Below, piece after piece: positions 36,812-46,298 of a DNA stretch of 64,000 nt. Where the stretch lies: positions 62,001 through 126,000 of the forward strand of contig NZ_AFNU02000008.1 in assembly GCF_000215935.2 (NCBI RefSeq), given 5' to 3'. A program made the translations under genes and the position numbers. Each line of letters starts with the position of its first letter. The stretch's first letter is position 1. The notes beneath the pieces were generated by a model. That model worked only from the letters and a program-made list of their open reading frames with translations. It did no database searches and had not been told where the DNA came from. Source of the DNA: Haloplasma contractile SSD-17B (GTDB lineage Bacteria; Bacillota_I; Bacilli_A; Haloplasmatales; Haloplasmataceae).

Positions 36812-37090
36812 ATGAGTTTTAAACGTAGGAAAGTATTAATCATAGGATCAGGGTTTACAAGGGCTACAACTGCCTATATGATTGCAGAAAAGGAATTAGC
36901 AGATGTAGTATTAGTTGATATCCCAGATATGGAAAAACCGACACAAGGAAATGCCCTAGACATGTTAGAAGCAAGTCCTGTAATGCGTTTTGATGCTGGT
37001 GTTAAGGTGATAGCGGATTATAAGGATACAGAAGATTCAGAATTGGTCAGTATTACAATTGATGTAGCTGTGGGGGGGTTCTCTACGTGA
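36812..37090 (+). pseudogene. Truncated malate dehydrogenase copy
   Basis: The first ~85 residues closely follow the intact mdh at 38861, starting MSFKRRKV and sharing IPDME and ALDMLE segments. Similarity stops near SITIDVA, and a stop follows within a few codons. The nucleotide-binding GxGxxG motif is damaged: GSGFTR replaces GAGFTG. The catalytic His region is missing. Promoter and ribosome binding site are kept, so a 92-residue product might be made, but it cannot be an active dehydrogenase. Confidence 0.85.
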
Positions 37091-37319
37091 TTCATCTTTT
37101 CTTAATCAAACTTATTATTAAACTCTTTAAGGAGGATTAGGGGTTTCTTATTTTTGTAGTTAGTTAGTCATGGATTATTGATTCTAGAAAAAATCAACGA
37201 CATAGATCATAAAGGATAAGATTTCTTACAGATATCAAACTGATATTATCTGTGGAAAACTTTATAACGTACTCAATCTGATATTCTTAAAATTAAATAG
37301 ACTAGAAGGAGATATAATA

Positions 37320-38234
37320 ATGAGAAAATATGTGTACTTGTTTTTATTCGTGTGCCTAATAGTGTTTATGTTATTTTTATACAATGATTTTCATCGCTAT
37401 AATGCAAAAGCAGACCTGGTTCCTGTCATCAATGAGAGTGTCTGTTACTACTCAACGGAAAGTGAACAGGATGCTTGTAACGAGCGTACGCTCAGATTTG
37501 TAACCCTATTCTCATCAAAGAAGTCATTAGCTCATGTGAAAGATTATTATGAGAATAAGGGGCAACAAAATTTATACGGTAAGCTAAATACAGCGCCTAA
37601 ACGTGATTATGTAGAATTAAAGAATAATACATTATCATTCCTTTACACTAAGAATAATGATGGACCAATTCGTTTTGTAGACCTTATATATAGTTATAGA
37701 AAAACAGAGATAAATAATAATTTAAATTATTACTTCTTTGAAAGCCGAATCAAAACAAATCCGGATTGGAACATAGGTGATACACTCAAATATAATAAGA
37801 TCGTTATTGACGAGAAAACTTACAATGTTGGTTCACATATATATAAATTAGTGAACAATGATCAACCGTTATCATTAGACGACCATATAGAGAGGGCACA
37901 AGATTCTTTTGTGTTTCAAAATACCAGTTCTAGTCAAATTGAGATAAATTTATCAGAATCGAGTTATAAGTCTGATTTATTCAAAGTATTTGATTTCTTT
38001 ACTGTCTATGTAAATGACAATGAGATTTCTAAAAGTAGTACAATAACATTAAATCCTAATGACCTATTGAATTTCGAACCGAAAGAAATGAATCACAGTT
38101 TGTTCGAGGATGGCTACTATCTCAACGCTTTAAATTTTGAATTAAGTTACGAATTTGATTCAGAAGCATACAGAACCTACGTAACATGGCCAAATACCAC
38201 CATGAACGTTCATCATTATAAATCATCTTATTAG
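37320..38234 (+). CDS. Membrane-anchored or secreted protein of unknown function
   Basis: The 304-residue product has one N-terminal hydrophobic segment (about residues 5-22) that could be a signal peptide or anchor, then a soluble, Asn/Tyr/Ser-rich beta-type region. Two cysteines flank residues 40-55 (VCYYSTESEQDACNE) and could form a disulfide outside the cell. No family is recognised. It is a single-gene unit with an AGAAGGAG site upstream and a strong terminator downstream, lying between the two mdh copies. Confidence 0.6.
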   Translation: MRKYVYLFLFVCLIVFMLFLYNDFHRYNAKADLVPVINESVCYYSTESEQDACNERTLRFVTLFSSKKSLAHVKDYYENKGQQNLYGKLNTAPKRDYVELKNNTLSFLYTKNNDGPIRFVDLIYSYRKTEINNNLNYYFFESRIKTNPDWNIGDTLKYNKIVIDEKTYNVGSHIYKLVNNDQPLSLDDHIERAQDSFVFQNTSSSQIEINLSESSYKSDLFKVFDFFTVYVNDNEISKSSTITLNPNDLLNFEPKEMNHSLFEDGYYLNALNFELSYEFDSEAYRTYVTWPNTTMNVHHYKSSY

Positions 38235-38242
38235 ATAAATAA

Positions 38243-38278
38243 AAAGGGTTGATTCTAGTCTAAGAATCAATCCTTTAA
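38243..38278 (+). terminator. Terminator after the 304-residue protein gene
   Basis: AAGGGTTGATTCT pairs with AAGAATCAATCCTT across a short loop, then a T-rich tail. It may also serve the minus-strand gene that ends at 38295. Confidence 0.75.
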
Positions 38279-38294
38279 TATTATTTTGCATTTT

Positions 38295-38528
38295 TTAGTA
38301 AAGCAAACTTGATATAAAAAATTTAGAGTACAAAACCAATTCCACCTTTAACATGATGACTGCTGCTATAATCACTTCACTGAACGCGCCCATAATCGTA
38401 GTAACTTGCTCATCTGGAATGCTCATGATCCATTTTCCATCATCTATAATGCACCACCAACCGAAACCAATTAAGAAAATAAAAAACGCCATTAAGAGCG
38501 TATTCGAAATGAAAAACCGTAAAGACAT
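38295..38528 (-). CDS. Small two-helix membrane protein
   Basis: The 77-residue product starts MSLRFFISN and has two hydrophobic helices (about residues 8-28 and 42-66) around a polar turn with WWCIIDDGKW. GGGGAGGG lies five bases before the ATG on the minus strand. A shorter ORF on the opposite strand is explained as its shadow. The family is not recognised. Confidence 0.55.
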   Translation of the reverse strand: MSLRFFISNTLLMAFFIFLIGFGWWCIIDDGKWIMSIPDEQVTTIMGAFSEVIIAAVIMLKVELVLYSKFFISSLLY

Positions 38529-38860
38529 AATATCCCTCCCCTTTTAGATTGTTAGTAATATAATAGGATGTATCCAGAAAGTAGTATATATAACTTCAGG
38601 ATCTTCAATTACTTTAATAAGTGAACACCGTTATTCGTTATTCACAGTACTCGATGTTTATTCAGTTAATAACAGTTATTATCGGATAATATCTTTGGAT
38701 AAATTATTAAACTATAGTTGAAAAATTCATAGTTAAATCAAAAAATTAATAGGTATGATTATAGATGATAACTAGATTGAGTATTAAAAACATAAAGAAT
38801 ATGGTAAAATAACACTATTAAATTCAATTCAACAAATGAGACCACTTAAGGAGGACAAGT
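38529..38860. other. Intergenic stretch with the mdh promoter
   Basis: Apart from an extended -10 (TGGTAAAAT, 38802-38810) and an AAGGAGG site ahead of mdh, and the ribosome binding site of the divergent small gene at its left end, I see no gene or notable repeat here. Confidence 0.5.
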
Positions 38861-39802
38861 ATGAGTTTTAAACGTAGAAAAGTATCAATCATAGGAGCTG
38901 GGTTCACAGGTGCTACTACTGCCTATATGATTGCTGAGAAGGAATTAGCGGATGTTGTATTAGTTGATATTCCGGATATGGAACAGCCAACAAAAGGGAA
39001 AGCATTAGATATGCTAGAGTCAAGTCCTGTTATGCGTTTTGATGCATCTATAAAAGGAACAGCGGACTATAGTGATACTAAGGATTCAGACTTAGTGATT
39101 ATTACAGCGGGAATTGCTCGTAAACCGGGCATGAGTCGTGATGATCTTGTTTCGATTAATGCTAAAATTATGAAGACAGTCACAAATGAAGTTGTTAAGT
39201 ACTCACCAAATTGTTATATACTTGTATTGACAAATCCAGTGGATGCAATGACCTATACCGTGTTAAAAGAATCTGGTTTTGCTAAGAATCGAGTGATCGG
39301 TCAATCAGGCGTTCTAGATACTGCCAGGTTCCGTACGTTTATTGCAGAAGAATTAAATATTTCTGTAAAAGATATTACGGGATTTGTATTAGGTGGACAT
39401 GGGGATAGTATGGTACCTTTAATACGCTATTCGTATGCAGGTGGAATTCCACTTGAGACACTGATTTCAAAAGAGCGATTAGATGCAATTATTGAGCGTA
39501 CTAGAAAAGGTGGAGGCGAAATTGTTAACCTTCTTGGTAACGGAAGCGCGTATTATGCGCCAGCTGCGTCACTTACTGAGATGACCGAAGCAATTTTAAA
39601 AGACCAGCGCCGTGTCTTACCGTCGATTGCTTATCTTGATGGGGAATATGGATACCATGACATTTGCCTAGGGGTCCCTACAATTTTAGGTGGAAATGGT
39701 CTAGAGCAAATACTAGAACTTAACCTTACATCTGAAGAAAAAACGGCTTTAGACAATTCAGCTACTGCTGTTAAACAGGTTATAAAAATATTACCAGAGT
39801 AA
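38861..39802 (+). CDS. mdh: Malate dehydrogenase (LDH-like, NAD-dependent)
   Basis: This 313-residue enzyme interconverts malate and oxaloacetate in the cytoplasm. The nucleotide-binding motif GAGFTG is at residues 12-17. The substrate loop [11 protein letters not shown] has the Arg typical of malate rather than lactate specificity. The catalytic His is His180 in [10 protein letters not shown], and the active-site Arg lies in [10 protein letters not shown]...GVLDTARFR. It is a single-gene unit with its own promoter and terminator. A truncated copy of its 5' end lies 2 kb upstream. Confidence 0.95.
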   Translation: MSFKRRKVSIIGAGFTGATTAYMIAEKELADVVLVDIPDMEQPTKGKALDMLESSPVMRFDASIKGTADYSDTKDSDLVIITAGIARKPGMSRDDLVSINAKIMKTVTNEVVKYSPNCYILVLTNPVDAMTYTVLKESGFAKNRVIGQSGVLDTARFRTFIAEELNISVKDITGFVLGGHGDSMVPLIRYSYAGGIPLETLISKERLDAIIERTRKGGGEIVNLLGNGSAYYAPAASLTEMTEAILKDQRRVLPSIAYLDGEYGYHDICLGVPTILGGNGLEQILELNLTSEEKTALDNSATAVKQVIKILPE

Positions 39803-39810
39803 TAGTGAAT

Positions 39811-39856
39811 AGACGATCTATTAATAGCATGCTTTGCTAAATAGATTGTCTCTTTT
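39811..39856 (+). terminator. Terminator after mdh
   Basis: AGACGATCTATT at 39811-39822 pairs with AATAGATTGTCT at 39840-39851 (one G-U pair), followed by TCTTTTT. Confidence 0.75.
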
Positions 39857-40165
39857 TATTTCAAAACTAGTGTATGATATAGGCTGAACGGTTTTCTCAG
39901 TTATCAACGAACAATATATGTGGAAAACTTCCCTTGTTATAACTAGTTATTTTATTGATAGTGACTTCGTTTATACTTTTAATTGGTCTAAAAATAGTTT
40001 CTTAAAAATTGGTATAGAGTCTAAGAACGTGTTTCATACCAATTTAAACACTAAGTATGCTATAATAGAACTAATAAAAAATTGTAAATTTCACACGATT
40101 TTCATAAGTGTATGATAGTGTGTAATCAAAAAACGTGTGACAACATGGTAGGGGAGTGAGTTAAC
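39857..40165. other. Intergenic stretch with promoter and inverted repeat before the HtrA gene
   Basis: An extended -10, TGCTATAAT, lies at 40058-40066, giving a 5' leader of about 95 bases. Just upstream a 9-base inverted repeat, AATTGGTAT at 40007-40015 and ATACCAATT at 40036-40044, could be an operator covering the -35 zone. A 65-codon frame here looks random. Confidence 0.5.
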
Positions 40166-42268
40166 ATGAACAAGATCAAACAGTGTATTATGCTAATTAT
40201 AACACTACTATTTATTGCGGGATGCGATGAATTAATTACTGGAGACTCAGTTGAATTAAATCAACAACCAAAATTAACGGCGTCACATACACAGAATACG
40301 GGAAGTCAAGGACCTACTATTACAGGTACGAGACAAATGACAATTGCTGTAGGTGAACAGTTAGACTTGTTAACTGGAGTACAAGCTATTGATCCTGAAG
40401 ATGGCGACATTACGGATCGTATTAGTGTTGATAACTCTAATGTAAATCTTACAATACCAGGGCATTACCTTGTCACCTATATGGTGTCCGATTCAGATGG
40501 AAACTTAACGACTGCTTATACATTGGTTGAAGTTGAAGAACATGAGAATACGAAACCAATTATTGTAGGAGTAAGTAAAATACAGGTTGGACTTGGGGAA
40601 ACACCTGATTTATTAGATGGAATCAGGGCATCAGATCTTGAAGATGGTGATCTGACAGATCAAATTACTATAAATGATCAGAACGTAGATATCAATCAAA
40701 AGGGAAGCTACCTAATTTCGTATACGGTAACAGACACGGCTGGGGACTCCCGTACCGAATATACGATCGTAGAAGTAGTTAGCGATGTTAGTGACCATGC
40801 ACCGACTATTACAGGGATTAATGCGATAACGTTAACTGTCACTGATACACCACGTGATCCTTCCGTATTAGAAACGGATCTTTTATACAATATATCAGCT
40901 ACTGATCCTGAGGATGGCGACTTAACGAAAGAAATCGTTGTTAATTACTCAATGTTAGATCAGACTACTCCTGGTACTTACTTAATTCATTATCAAGTAG
41001 AGGACGGGGATGGCCATAAGACGACGGTTCCTACGCTTGTAACTGTAGTAAATAGCAAGGAAACAAACTTAGATTCTACAATCCCTCCTGTTATTACAGG
41101 AGTTCAGGACTTTATGGTAACAGTAGGAAGTGATTTACCAAATTTATTAGAAGGTGTAACCGCAATTGATAATAGTGATGGCGATCTTACGTCAGACATA
41201 ATCATTAATAAAAATAATCTGGATTTAAACACAGTGGGTGTGTATATGATTACCTATGAAGTTACAGATAGTGATGGTAACCTTGGCAAGGCAGTAGCAT
41301 TAGTTAGGGTGTATGATGAGCTAACTACTACAAATCAAACATCAATTGTACAAACGGTTGAGACTGTTTATGATGGAATTGTAGGAGTTACCAATACGCA
41401 AAGTGGGCAGATTGCATCTACTGGTTCTGGTGTTGTTTATAAACAAGATGGGAATGACTATTATATTGTAACGAATCACCATGTGGTAGATGGCGCTGAG
41501 TCAGTTGAGATTGTTTACAAAGACCTTAGGTATCAAGTGGGTGAATTATTAGGAAGTGACGCAAAAACGGATTTAGCGGTCATTAGAATAACTACGACTA
41601 AAGACTTGCCAGTTCTTAATATGAGGGATACAAGCACCTTAAAGTTAGGAGAAACGGCAATTGCAATTGGTAGTCCTCTTGGATTTGAATACTATGGTTC
41701 TGTTACGACTGGAGTAATTTCAGGTCTCGACCGTTATGTAGCAGTCGATACAGATAATGATGGACAAGTCGATACGGAGTCAGTTTTAATCCAACACGAT
41801 GTAGCAATCAGCCCAGGTAATAGTGGAGGGGCCCTAATCGATCAAAATGGGAACTTGATTGGTATTAATGTACTCAAAATAGTTGAAGAAAAAGTATCGA
41901 ACATGGGATTTGCAATACCAATTCGGACCGTCAAACGTGTCGTTTCAGATATAGAGATGTATGGATCTGTACAACGTGCTTACTTAGGAATAATGGCAAC
42001 CGATGTGAGTGCTTTAATTGATGATCCTAATTATTCAATCCCTTCTGATATTACGAGTGGGGTTTACATTGAAACCGTACAAACAGATACTGCAGCTGCA
42101 AAGGCACAACTACAGGTAGGAGATATTATTGTCGGACTCGATCAATACGAGATTGACTCAATGCGTAAGTTGAAAAGCGTACTCGAGTACTATAGACCAG
42201 GTGACCAGGCTTTAATAACCTATAACCGAAATGGTGTAGAAGATTCCGTTTATGTTTTATTTAAATAA
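40166..42268 (+). CDS. HtrA-like serine protease lipoprotein with four DUF5011-type repeats
   Basis: The 700-residue protein has a lipobox IAGC with the lipidated Cys at residue 20. Four immunoglobulin-like DUF5011/HYR-type repeats follow (about 50-130, 130-210, 212-300, 305-390), each with a 'DPEDGDxT' type motif and a 'PGxYxxxYxVxDxxG' motif. A trypsin-fold protease domain of the S1C family runs from about 400 to 600 with the triad His439 (TNHHVV), Asp469 (KTDLAV) and Ser553 (PGNSGGAL). A PDZ domain ends the chain. HtrA proteins handle misfolded surface proteins. Usual Gram-positive HtrAs have a membrane helix instead of a lipid anchor, so the repeat stalk plus lipoprotein anchor is unusual. 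It is a single-gene unit. Confidence 0.88.
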   Translation: MNKIKQCIMLIITLLFIAGCDELITGDSVELNQQPKLTASHTQNTGSQGPTITGTRQMTIAVGEQLDLLTGVQAIDPEDGDITDRISVDNSNVNLTIPGHYLVTYMVSDSDGNLTTAYTLVEVEEHENTKPIIVGVSKIQVGLGETPDLLDGIRASDLEDGDLTDQITINDQNVDINQKGSYLISYTVTDTAGDSRTEYTIVEVVSDVSDHAPTITGINAITLTVTDTPRDPSVLETDLLYNISATDPEDGDLTKEIVVNYSMLDQTTPGTYLIHYQVEDGDGHKTTVPTLVTVVNSKETNLDSTIPPVITGVQDFMVTVGSDLPNLLEGVTAIDNSDGDLTSDIIINKNNLDLNTVGVYMITYEVTDSDGNLGKAVALVRVYDELTTTNQTSIVQTVETVYDGIVGVTNTQSGQIASTGSGVVYKQDGNDYYIVTNHHVVDGAESVEIVYKDLRYQVGELLGSDAKTDLAVIRITTTKDLPVLNMRDTSTLKLGETAIAIGSPLGFEYYGSVTTGVISGLDRYVAVDTDNDGQVDTESVLIQHDVAISPGNSGGALIDQNGNLIGINVLKIVEEKVSNMGFAIPIRTVKRVVSDIEMYGSVQRAYLGIMATDVSALIDDPNYSIPSDITSGVYIETVQTDTAAAKAQLQVGDIIVGLDQYEIDSMRKLKSVLEYYRPGDQALITYNRNGVEDSVYVLFK

Positions 42269-42290
42269 AGCCATACTGGCTAACAAGAAG

Positions 42291-42324
42291 GGCTTGATTA
42301 GAATTCTAATCAAGCTCTTTTTTA
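42291..42324 (+). terminator. Terminator after the HtrA gene
   Basis: GGCTTGATTAGA and TCTAATCAAGCT form a long stem centred on GAATTC near 42301, followed by CTCTTTTTT. Confidence 0.85.
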
Positions 42325-42413
42325 CAAAATATTATTAATATATATGTTATAATGGATGAAACTGTAAGATTTTTAAAATAAATCCAATTAATTAATAAAG
42401 GGAGGTAGTGACA

Positions 42414-45400
42414 ATGGAAGAACATAATTCTAAACAGGAACTTAATCATCAACAAATATTCAAATCTGAGTTAAGAAAAATGCTCAATAAAGGGGCACTT
42501 AATCAACAACAGTACGAAGCTATTTTACATCGTTATGAACGCACATATAAGGAACCCAATCATCATAAAGAAAGAACAAAAGAACAGAATGATGGTCAGG
42601 ACGCTACTCAATTAAGTACAAATAGACAATTAAAAGAACAACACGAACATCAGGAACGACACGATCAACAAGAACAACACGAACAAGAGGAACGACACGA
42701 TCAGCATGAACAACACGAACAACAGGAACAACAGGAACGACAAGATCAACAGGAACAACCGACAACAACGGCAGAAGTTACAAAGAGAAAGCATGTGAAC
42801 CCTAAAGATACGTATCAAACGATGTTATTAACAATTGGTGTCTTACTTGTACTATTAGCGGGGGTTGTTTTTGCCACGACGTCCTGGGATGCGTATGATA
42901 ATTTTATTAAACTTGTATTCTTATCATCAGGATCAGTCATTTTCTTCTTAGCTAGCATCATAGCGGAAAAGAAATTGAAAATTGAAAAAACAGGGCTTGC
43001 TTTTTGGAGTTTAGGTAGTTTGTATATTCCAATCCTGTTTCTTGGTATAGGCTTTTTTGGCTTGTTTGGTGACTACTTATCACTACAAGGAGAGGGTAGG
43101 TATCTACTCGGGTTTATTGCTACATTAGTAGCAGCTCCAATTTATTACTATAGTTCCATCAAGTATAATGATATGATTTTCAGTTATGTAACGTTGACCT
43201 GTATATCCTTACTATTTGCGTTCATCGGGTTGCAAGTTTATGAGAATATCCTCTTCATGCTATTAATACTAAGTTCAGTAAATGCGATTAATTTATTAGT
43301 AGGGAAGAAAATCTATAATCAGGCAATTATTAAGTATCTTAATCCATATATATTAGCGAATATGATTTTACTATCTGCTTCTATCGTATTCATTACCAGT
43401 TTTGTAGAGAAAAACGTATTCGGGTTTGTGTTTTATTTGATCATGATTGCTAGTTATATAGTGACTCATTACAAAAATGAGACGATTCATAGTTTATTTT
43501 CGATTTTCTCTGGGATTATGATTACGCTCACGGGTGTTTATGCGACTCATTCATTATTTAGAGTCCTCGATTATGACGTATTAAGTACTCCATACTATGT
43601 AAGCATGTTTGCTATGTTTACGCTGTTCTATTTTGGCCTCTACTACTTCAATCGTCTCGAATCGTTAAAGAACCTAAAGCACCCGTGTTTAATAACAATG
43701 TCTATTGGAATAACTGTCTTATTCGTGTTTAACCTAGTGGAAATGGATGCTACGTATAATACGATTTATCTGTTGATTAGTCTAGGGCTTTCATTGTTAG
43801 TTTATTTACGTGAACAGGCTAATGGATATAAAACTGTATATGGAATTTCAATGTATGTCCTGTATGTTGGAGTCATTTTTCAGTCTTATTTTTCTATTAA
43901 TCAGCATGTAAATATTTCTTTATTCAATTATTTTAATAGCGGCTATATCAGTTTGTTTTTATTAATTTTATTATTACGCCGTTTAAAACAGGACATTGCG
44001 TTCATACATATCAGAATACTACTTGTGTCATTGATCCCACTGCTCTTAGTTACAACAACTTGGGTATATAATAATGAACACTATGTAGGAATTCCATACA
44101 TCCTTATGAACCACATCATCTTATTGACGTGCTTCATTTTATATAATAAGCTATTTAATCCTATACAATATGAGCGTGGAATGATTTTAATAGGAAATTT
44201 TGTTAATATTACGTTTACAGTGTTTTATGTCCTTACACGAATTGAATTTAAGAACGCCCTTGATTTAACGTTCTTAATAGCAACGCTCATTATTTTACTC
44301 GTGTCTTTTGTGTTAAAGAAAGAATGGAGGCTAGTAACGAATCATTACTTATTAGGGTCTCTGTTTATAACGCTTATCTATAACACGCACCGATTTAAAT
44401 TTAATGTATCGCAGTCGTATCTGTACTGGGACTGGATGATCGAGGCTAAATTTGATCAAGCGATTGTTGTTATTAATTTTACCGCCGTAACTCTTGCTTT
44501 AATGATCTTATTAAGGTTGATTCATAAACTCCGTTATACGTTCTTAATCCCATTTGCACTCGGATTAGCGACAACGGTTGTTTACTCATTAGCAGGGGTG
44601 TTGACTCATCACAGCGTATATGACTTTGAACCGATCGAACTTAAAGGAGCAGCTGCATGGATCCAAATAGGATTTGCGTTAATACTGTTCATATTAGGAA
44701 ATATCGTATTCAGACAACTTTACCGAGTGGAAAGTTATAATAAGGATCAGGAGAATTCGACGTTCACAATTCGGTACGATGCCTTGCACATTGATTATTA
44801 TTTCATCTTATCTGTAGTGAATCTATTTGTTGCATATTCATTAGCGGATGGAGATTTCATTACTTTACTGATCATCGATTTAATCCTAGCAGGTTCATTA
44901 TTCTATCAAGTACTAAGAACGAGCAATAAGTTTCTTCATAAGGTGATCATAGCGCTAGGATCGTACATGTTACTCATTCCTTATGGTCGCTTTATAAATG
45001 AAATTATGGATATAAATCATGTTATTTTTGCTGAGCTTATTATAATTCCAATCATTCTAGTGACAGCGTTTATTTGTCAGTGGGTATTTAAAGAGTATAT
45101 AATGAAATCACGTTTTGCTGATGGTGTGATCGTCTTGATTAGTTTAGGGATGTTACTCACTGATGTGTTCCATACGGACGACTTAACAAATGCAATTCTA
45201 TTCTTCATTCTAACTCTTGTGCTGATCGTTTATGGTTATGCGAAACATTATATTGCTTACTTCATAATTGGAGTGGTTTACTTAGCGATTTTTGTTCTTT
45301 ATGAAACAAGAAATTTCTGGACAAACATTCCGTGGTGGGCTTACCTTCTGTTAGCGGGACTTATTCTTATTTTCATTTCAAGTCTTAATGAAATCGAAAA

Positions 45401-45461
45401 GCGGTATGAGTTTAGTTTGAAAGAAAAAATCAAGGGGATCGTTAAGCGATTAAATAAATAG
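42414..45461 (+). CDS. Large polytopic membrane protein with His/Gln/Glu-rich repeat
   Basis: The 1015-residue protein has three parts. Residues 1-42 form a short helical domain (LRKMLNKGALNQQQYEAIL) resembling SHOCT-type oligomerisation motifs. Residues 75-120 are a low-complexity tandem repeat of Glu, Gln, His, Arg and Asp (EQHEQQE-like units). From about residue 138 to 990 there are some 25-30 membrane helices. I recall similar proteins annotated as DUF2157-like, but the match is not certain. The ATG at 42414 is chosen because GGAGG at 42401-42405 is then 8 bases away. It may be a sensor, scaffold or transporter; function is unknown. Confidence 0.65.
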   Translation: MEEHNSKQELNHQQIFKSELRKMLNKGALNQQQYEAILHRYERTYKEPNHHKERTKEQNDGQDATQLSTNRQLKEQHEHQERHDQQEQHEQEERHDQHEQHEQQEQQERQDQQEQPTTTAEVTKRKHVNPKDTYQTMLLTIGVLLVLLAGVVFATTSWDAYDNFIKLVFLSSGSVIFFLASIIAEKKLKIEKTGLAFWSLGSLYIPILFLGIGFFGLFGDYLSLQGEGRYLLGFIATLVAAPIYYYSSIKYNDMIFSYVTLTCISLLFAFIGLQVYENILFMLLILSSVNAINLLVGKKIYNQAIIKYLNPYILANMILLSASIVFITSFVEKNVFGFVFYLIMIASYIVTHYKNETIHSLFSIFSGIMITLTGVYATHSLFRVLDYDVLSTPYYVSMFAMFTLFYFGLYYFNRLESLKNLKHPCLITMSIGITVLFVFNLVEMDATYNTIYLLISLGLSLLVYLREQANGYKTVYGISMYVLYVGVIFQSYFSINQHVNISLFNYFNSGYISLFLLILLLRRLKQDIAFIHIRILLVSLIPLLLVTTTWVYNNEHYVGIPYILMNHIILLTCFILYNKLFNPIQYERGMILIGNFVNITFTVFYVLTRIEFKNALDLTFLIATLIILLVSFVLKKEWRLVTNHYLLGSLFITLIYNTHRFKFNVSQSYLYWDWMIEAKFDQAIVVINFTAVTLALMILLRLIHKLRYTFLIPFALGLATTVVYSLAGVLTHHSVYDFEPIELKGAAAWIQIGFALILFILGNIVFRQLYRVESYNKDQENSTFTIRYDALHIDYYFILSVVNLFVAYSLADGDFITLLIIDLILAGSLFYQVLRTSNKFLHKVIIALGSYMLLIPYGRFINEIMDINHVIFAELIIIPIILVTAFICQWVFKEYIMKSRFADGVIVLISLGMLLTDVFHTDDLTNAILFFILTLVLIVYGYAKHYIAYFIIGVVYLAIFVLYETRNFWTNIPWWAYLLLAGLILIFISSLNEIEKRYEFSLKEKIKGIVKRLNK
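42636..42760 (+). repeat. Coding tandem repeat (CAACACGAACAA-type units)
   Basis: About 125 bases of imperfect units built from GAACAACACGAACA and GGAACGACACGATCA encode the Glu/Gln/His-rich segment of the large membrane protein. The number of units may vary between strains by slippage. Confidence 0.75.
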
Positions 45462-45474
45462 AGTAACAAAAAAG

Positions 45475-45516
45475 AAACAGTGGTTCGTGCCATCCAGGCA
45501 TTGATCACTGTTTTTA
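45475..45516 (+). terminator. Terminator after the large membrane protein gene
   Basis: AAACAGTG at about 45475-45482 pairs with CACTGTTT at about 45506-45513, enclosing a GTGCCATCCAGGCAT inner hairpin, followed by Ts. Confidence 0.7.
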
Positions 45517-45576
45517 TCAACTCCTGCCAAAAAAATGAATAGAATAATCATAATGCATGTATGATTACTAAAATTA

Positions 45577-45605
45577 TGCTATAATATAGTGTAAGAAAGC
45601 GCTGT
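45577..45605 (+). promoter_or_regulatory. Extended -10 promoter with half cre-like site
   Basis: TGCTATAAT at 45577-45585 precedes the acetyltransferase gene by about 165 bases. GAAAGCGCTGT around 45595-45605, just downstream, resembles one half of a cre box. No stronger evidence is visible. Confidence 0.4.
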
Positions 45606-45750
45606 ATAGAAATTAACTATTACCTGTATAAACGTGTCAGAAAGTGAATAAAATGGTATAAAATACGATTTCTAGTTTACATGTGTTTTAATTGAGAGAC
45701 ATAATGAAACCAATCATAAATAATTGAATGAAAAGAGAGGGGAATACAGA

Positions 45751-46269
45751 ATGAGTAAGAAGAAAATTCAAATTAGACGTCTTAAAAAAGAAGATGCAGA
45801 ACTCATTTCAAAAACTTTTGGCAGGCAGGGTTGGAACAGACCCGTCGAGCTATATGATTTTTATTACAAGGAACAGGTTGAAGGAAAGCGAGTTGTTTTG
45901 GTTGCCTTTGTAAATGAAGAGTTTGCTGGGTACCTAACCATTCAATGGGAATCCGATTATGAAAATTTCAGGAAAAAAGATATTCCTGAGGTAAATGATT
46001 TAAATGTTTTAATTAAGTTTAGAGAACAAGGAATTGCCACAAAACTGATGCATGTTGCGGAAGATATTATCCTAGAACATTCTCATACCGTAGGTATAGG
46101 CTTTGGTGTCACACACGACTACGGGGCAGGAATGCGATTATATGTTAAACGTGGTTATGTTCCTGATGGAAATGGTTTAGTTCAAAATAACCGAAAGATT
46201 AACATCGGAGATACAATTGAAGTGAACCATGACATATGTATTTATTTAACAAAAAAATTGGGCTATTAA
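45751..46269 (+). CDS. GNAT-family N-acetyltransferase
   Basis: The 172-residue product starts MSKKKIQIRRLKKEDAE, the usual first strand and helix of GNAT enzymes. Acetyl-CoA binding is indicated by LNVLIKFREQGIATKLMHVAE (about 92-112, R-x-x-G-I-A), and the late strand has YVKRGYVPDGNGL. The ATG at 45751 follows GAGAGGGG; a longer frame from 45724 lacks a binding site. The acceptor substrate is unknown. A flavodoxin gene follows 29 bases later and may share the transcript. Confidence 0.85.
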   Translation: MSKKKIQIRRLKKEDAELISKTFGRQGWNRPVELYDFYYKEQVEGKRVVLVAFVNEEFAGYLTIQWESDYENFRKKDIPEVNDLNVLIKFREQGIATKLMHVAEDIILEHSHTVGIGFGVTHDYGAGMRLYVKRGYVPDGNGLVQNNRKINIGDTIEVNHDICIYLTKKLGY

Positions 46270-46298
46270 GCTGTTGAGACTGATAAGGAGTTTTAAAT

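Noticed and set aside
38353-38547. 64-codon plus-strand frame
   Set aside because: The opposite strand has a better case: strong ribosome binding site and two clear membrane helices.
38861-39802. Lactate dehydrogenase
   Set aside because: The substrate loop ARKPGMSR carries the malate-type Arg where lactate enzymes have Gln.
39918-40115. 65-codon plus-strand frame upstream of the HtrA gene
   Set aside because: It has no ribosome binding site, overlaps the inverted repeat and the extended -10 promoter, and its translation looks random.
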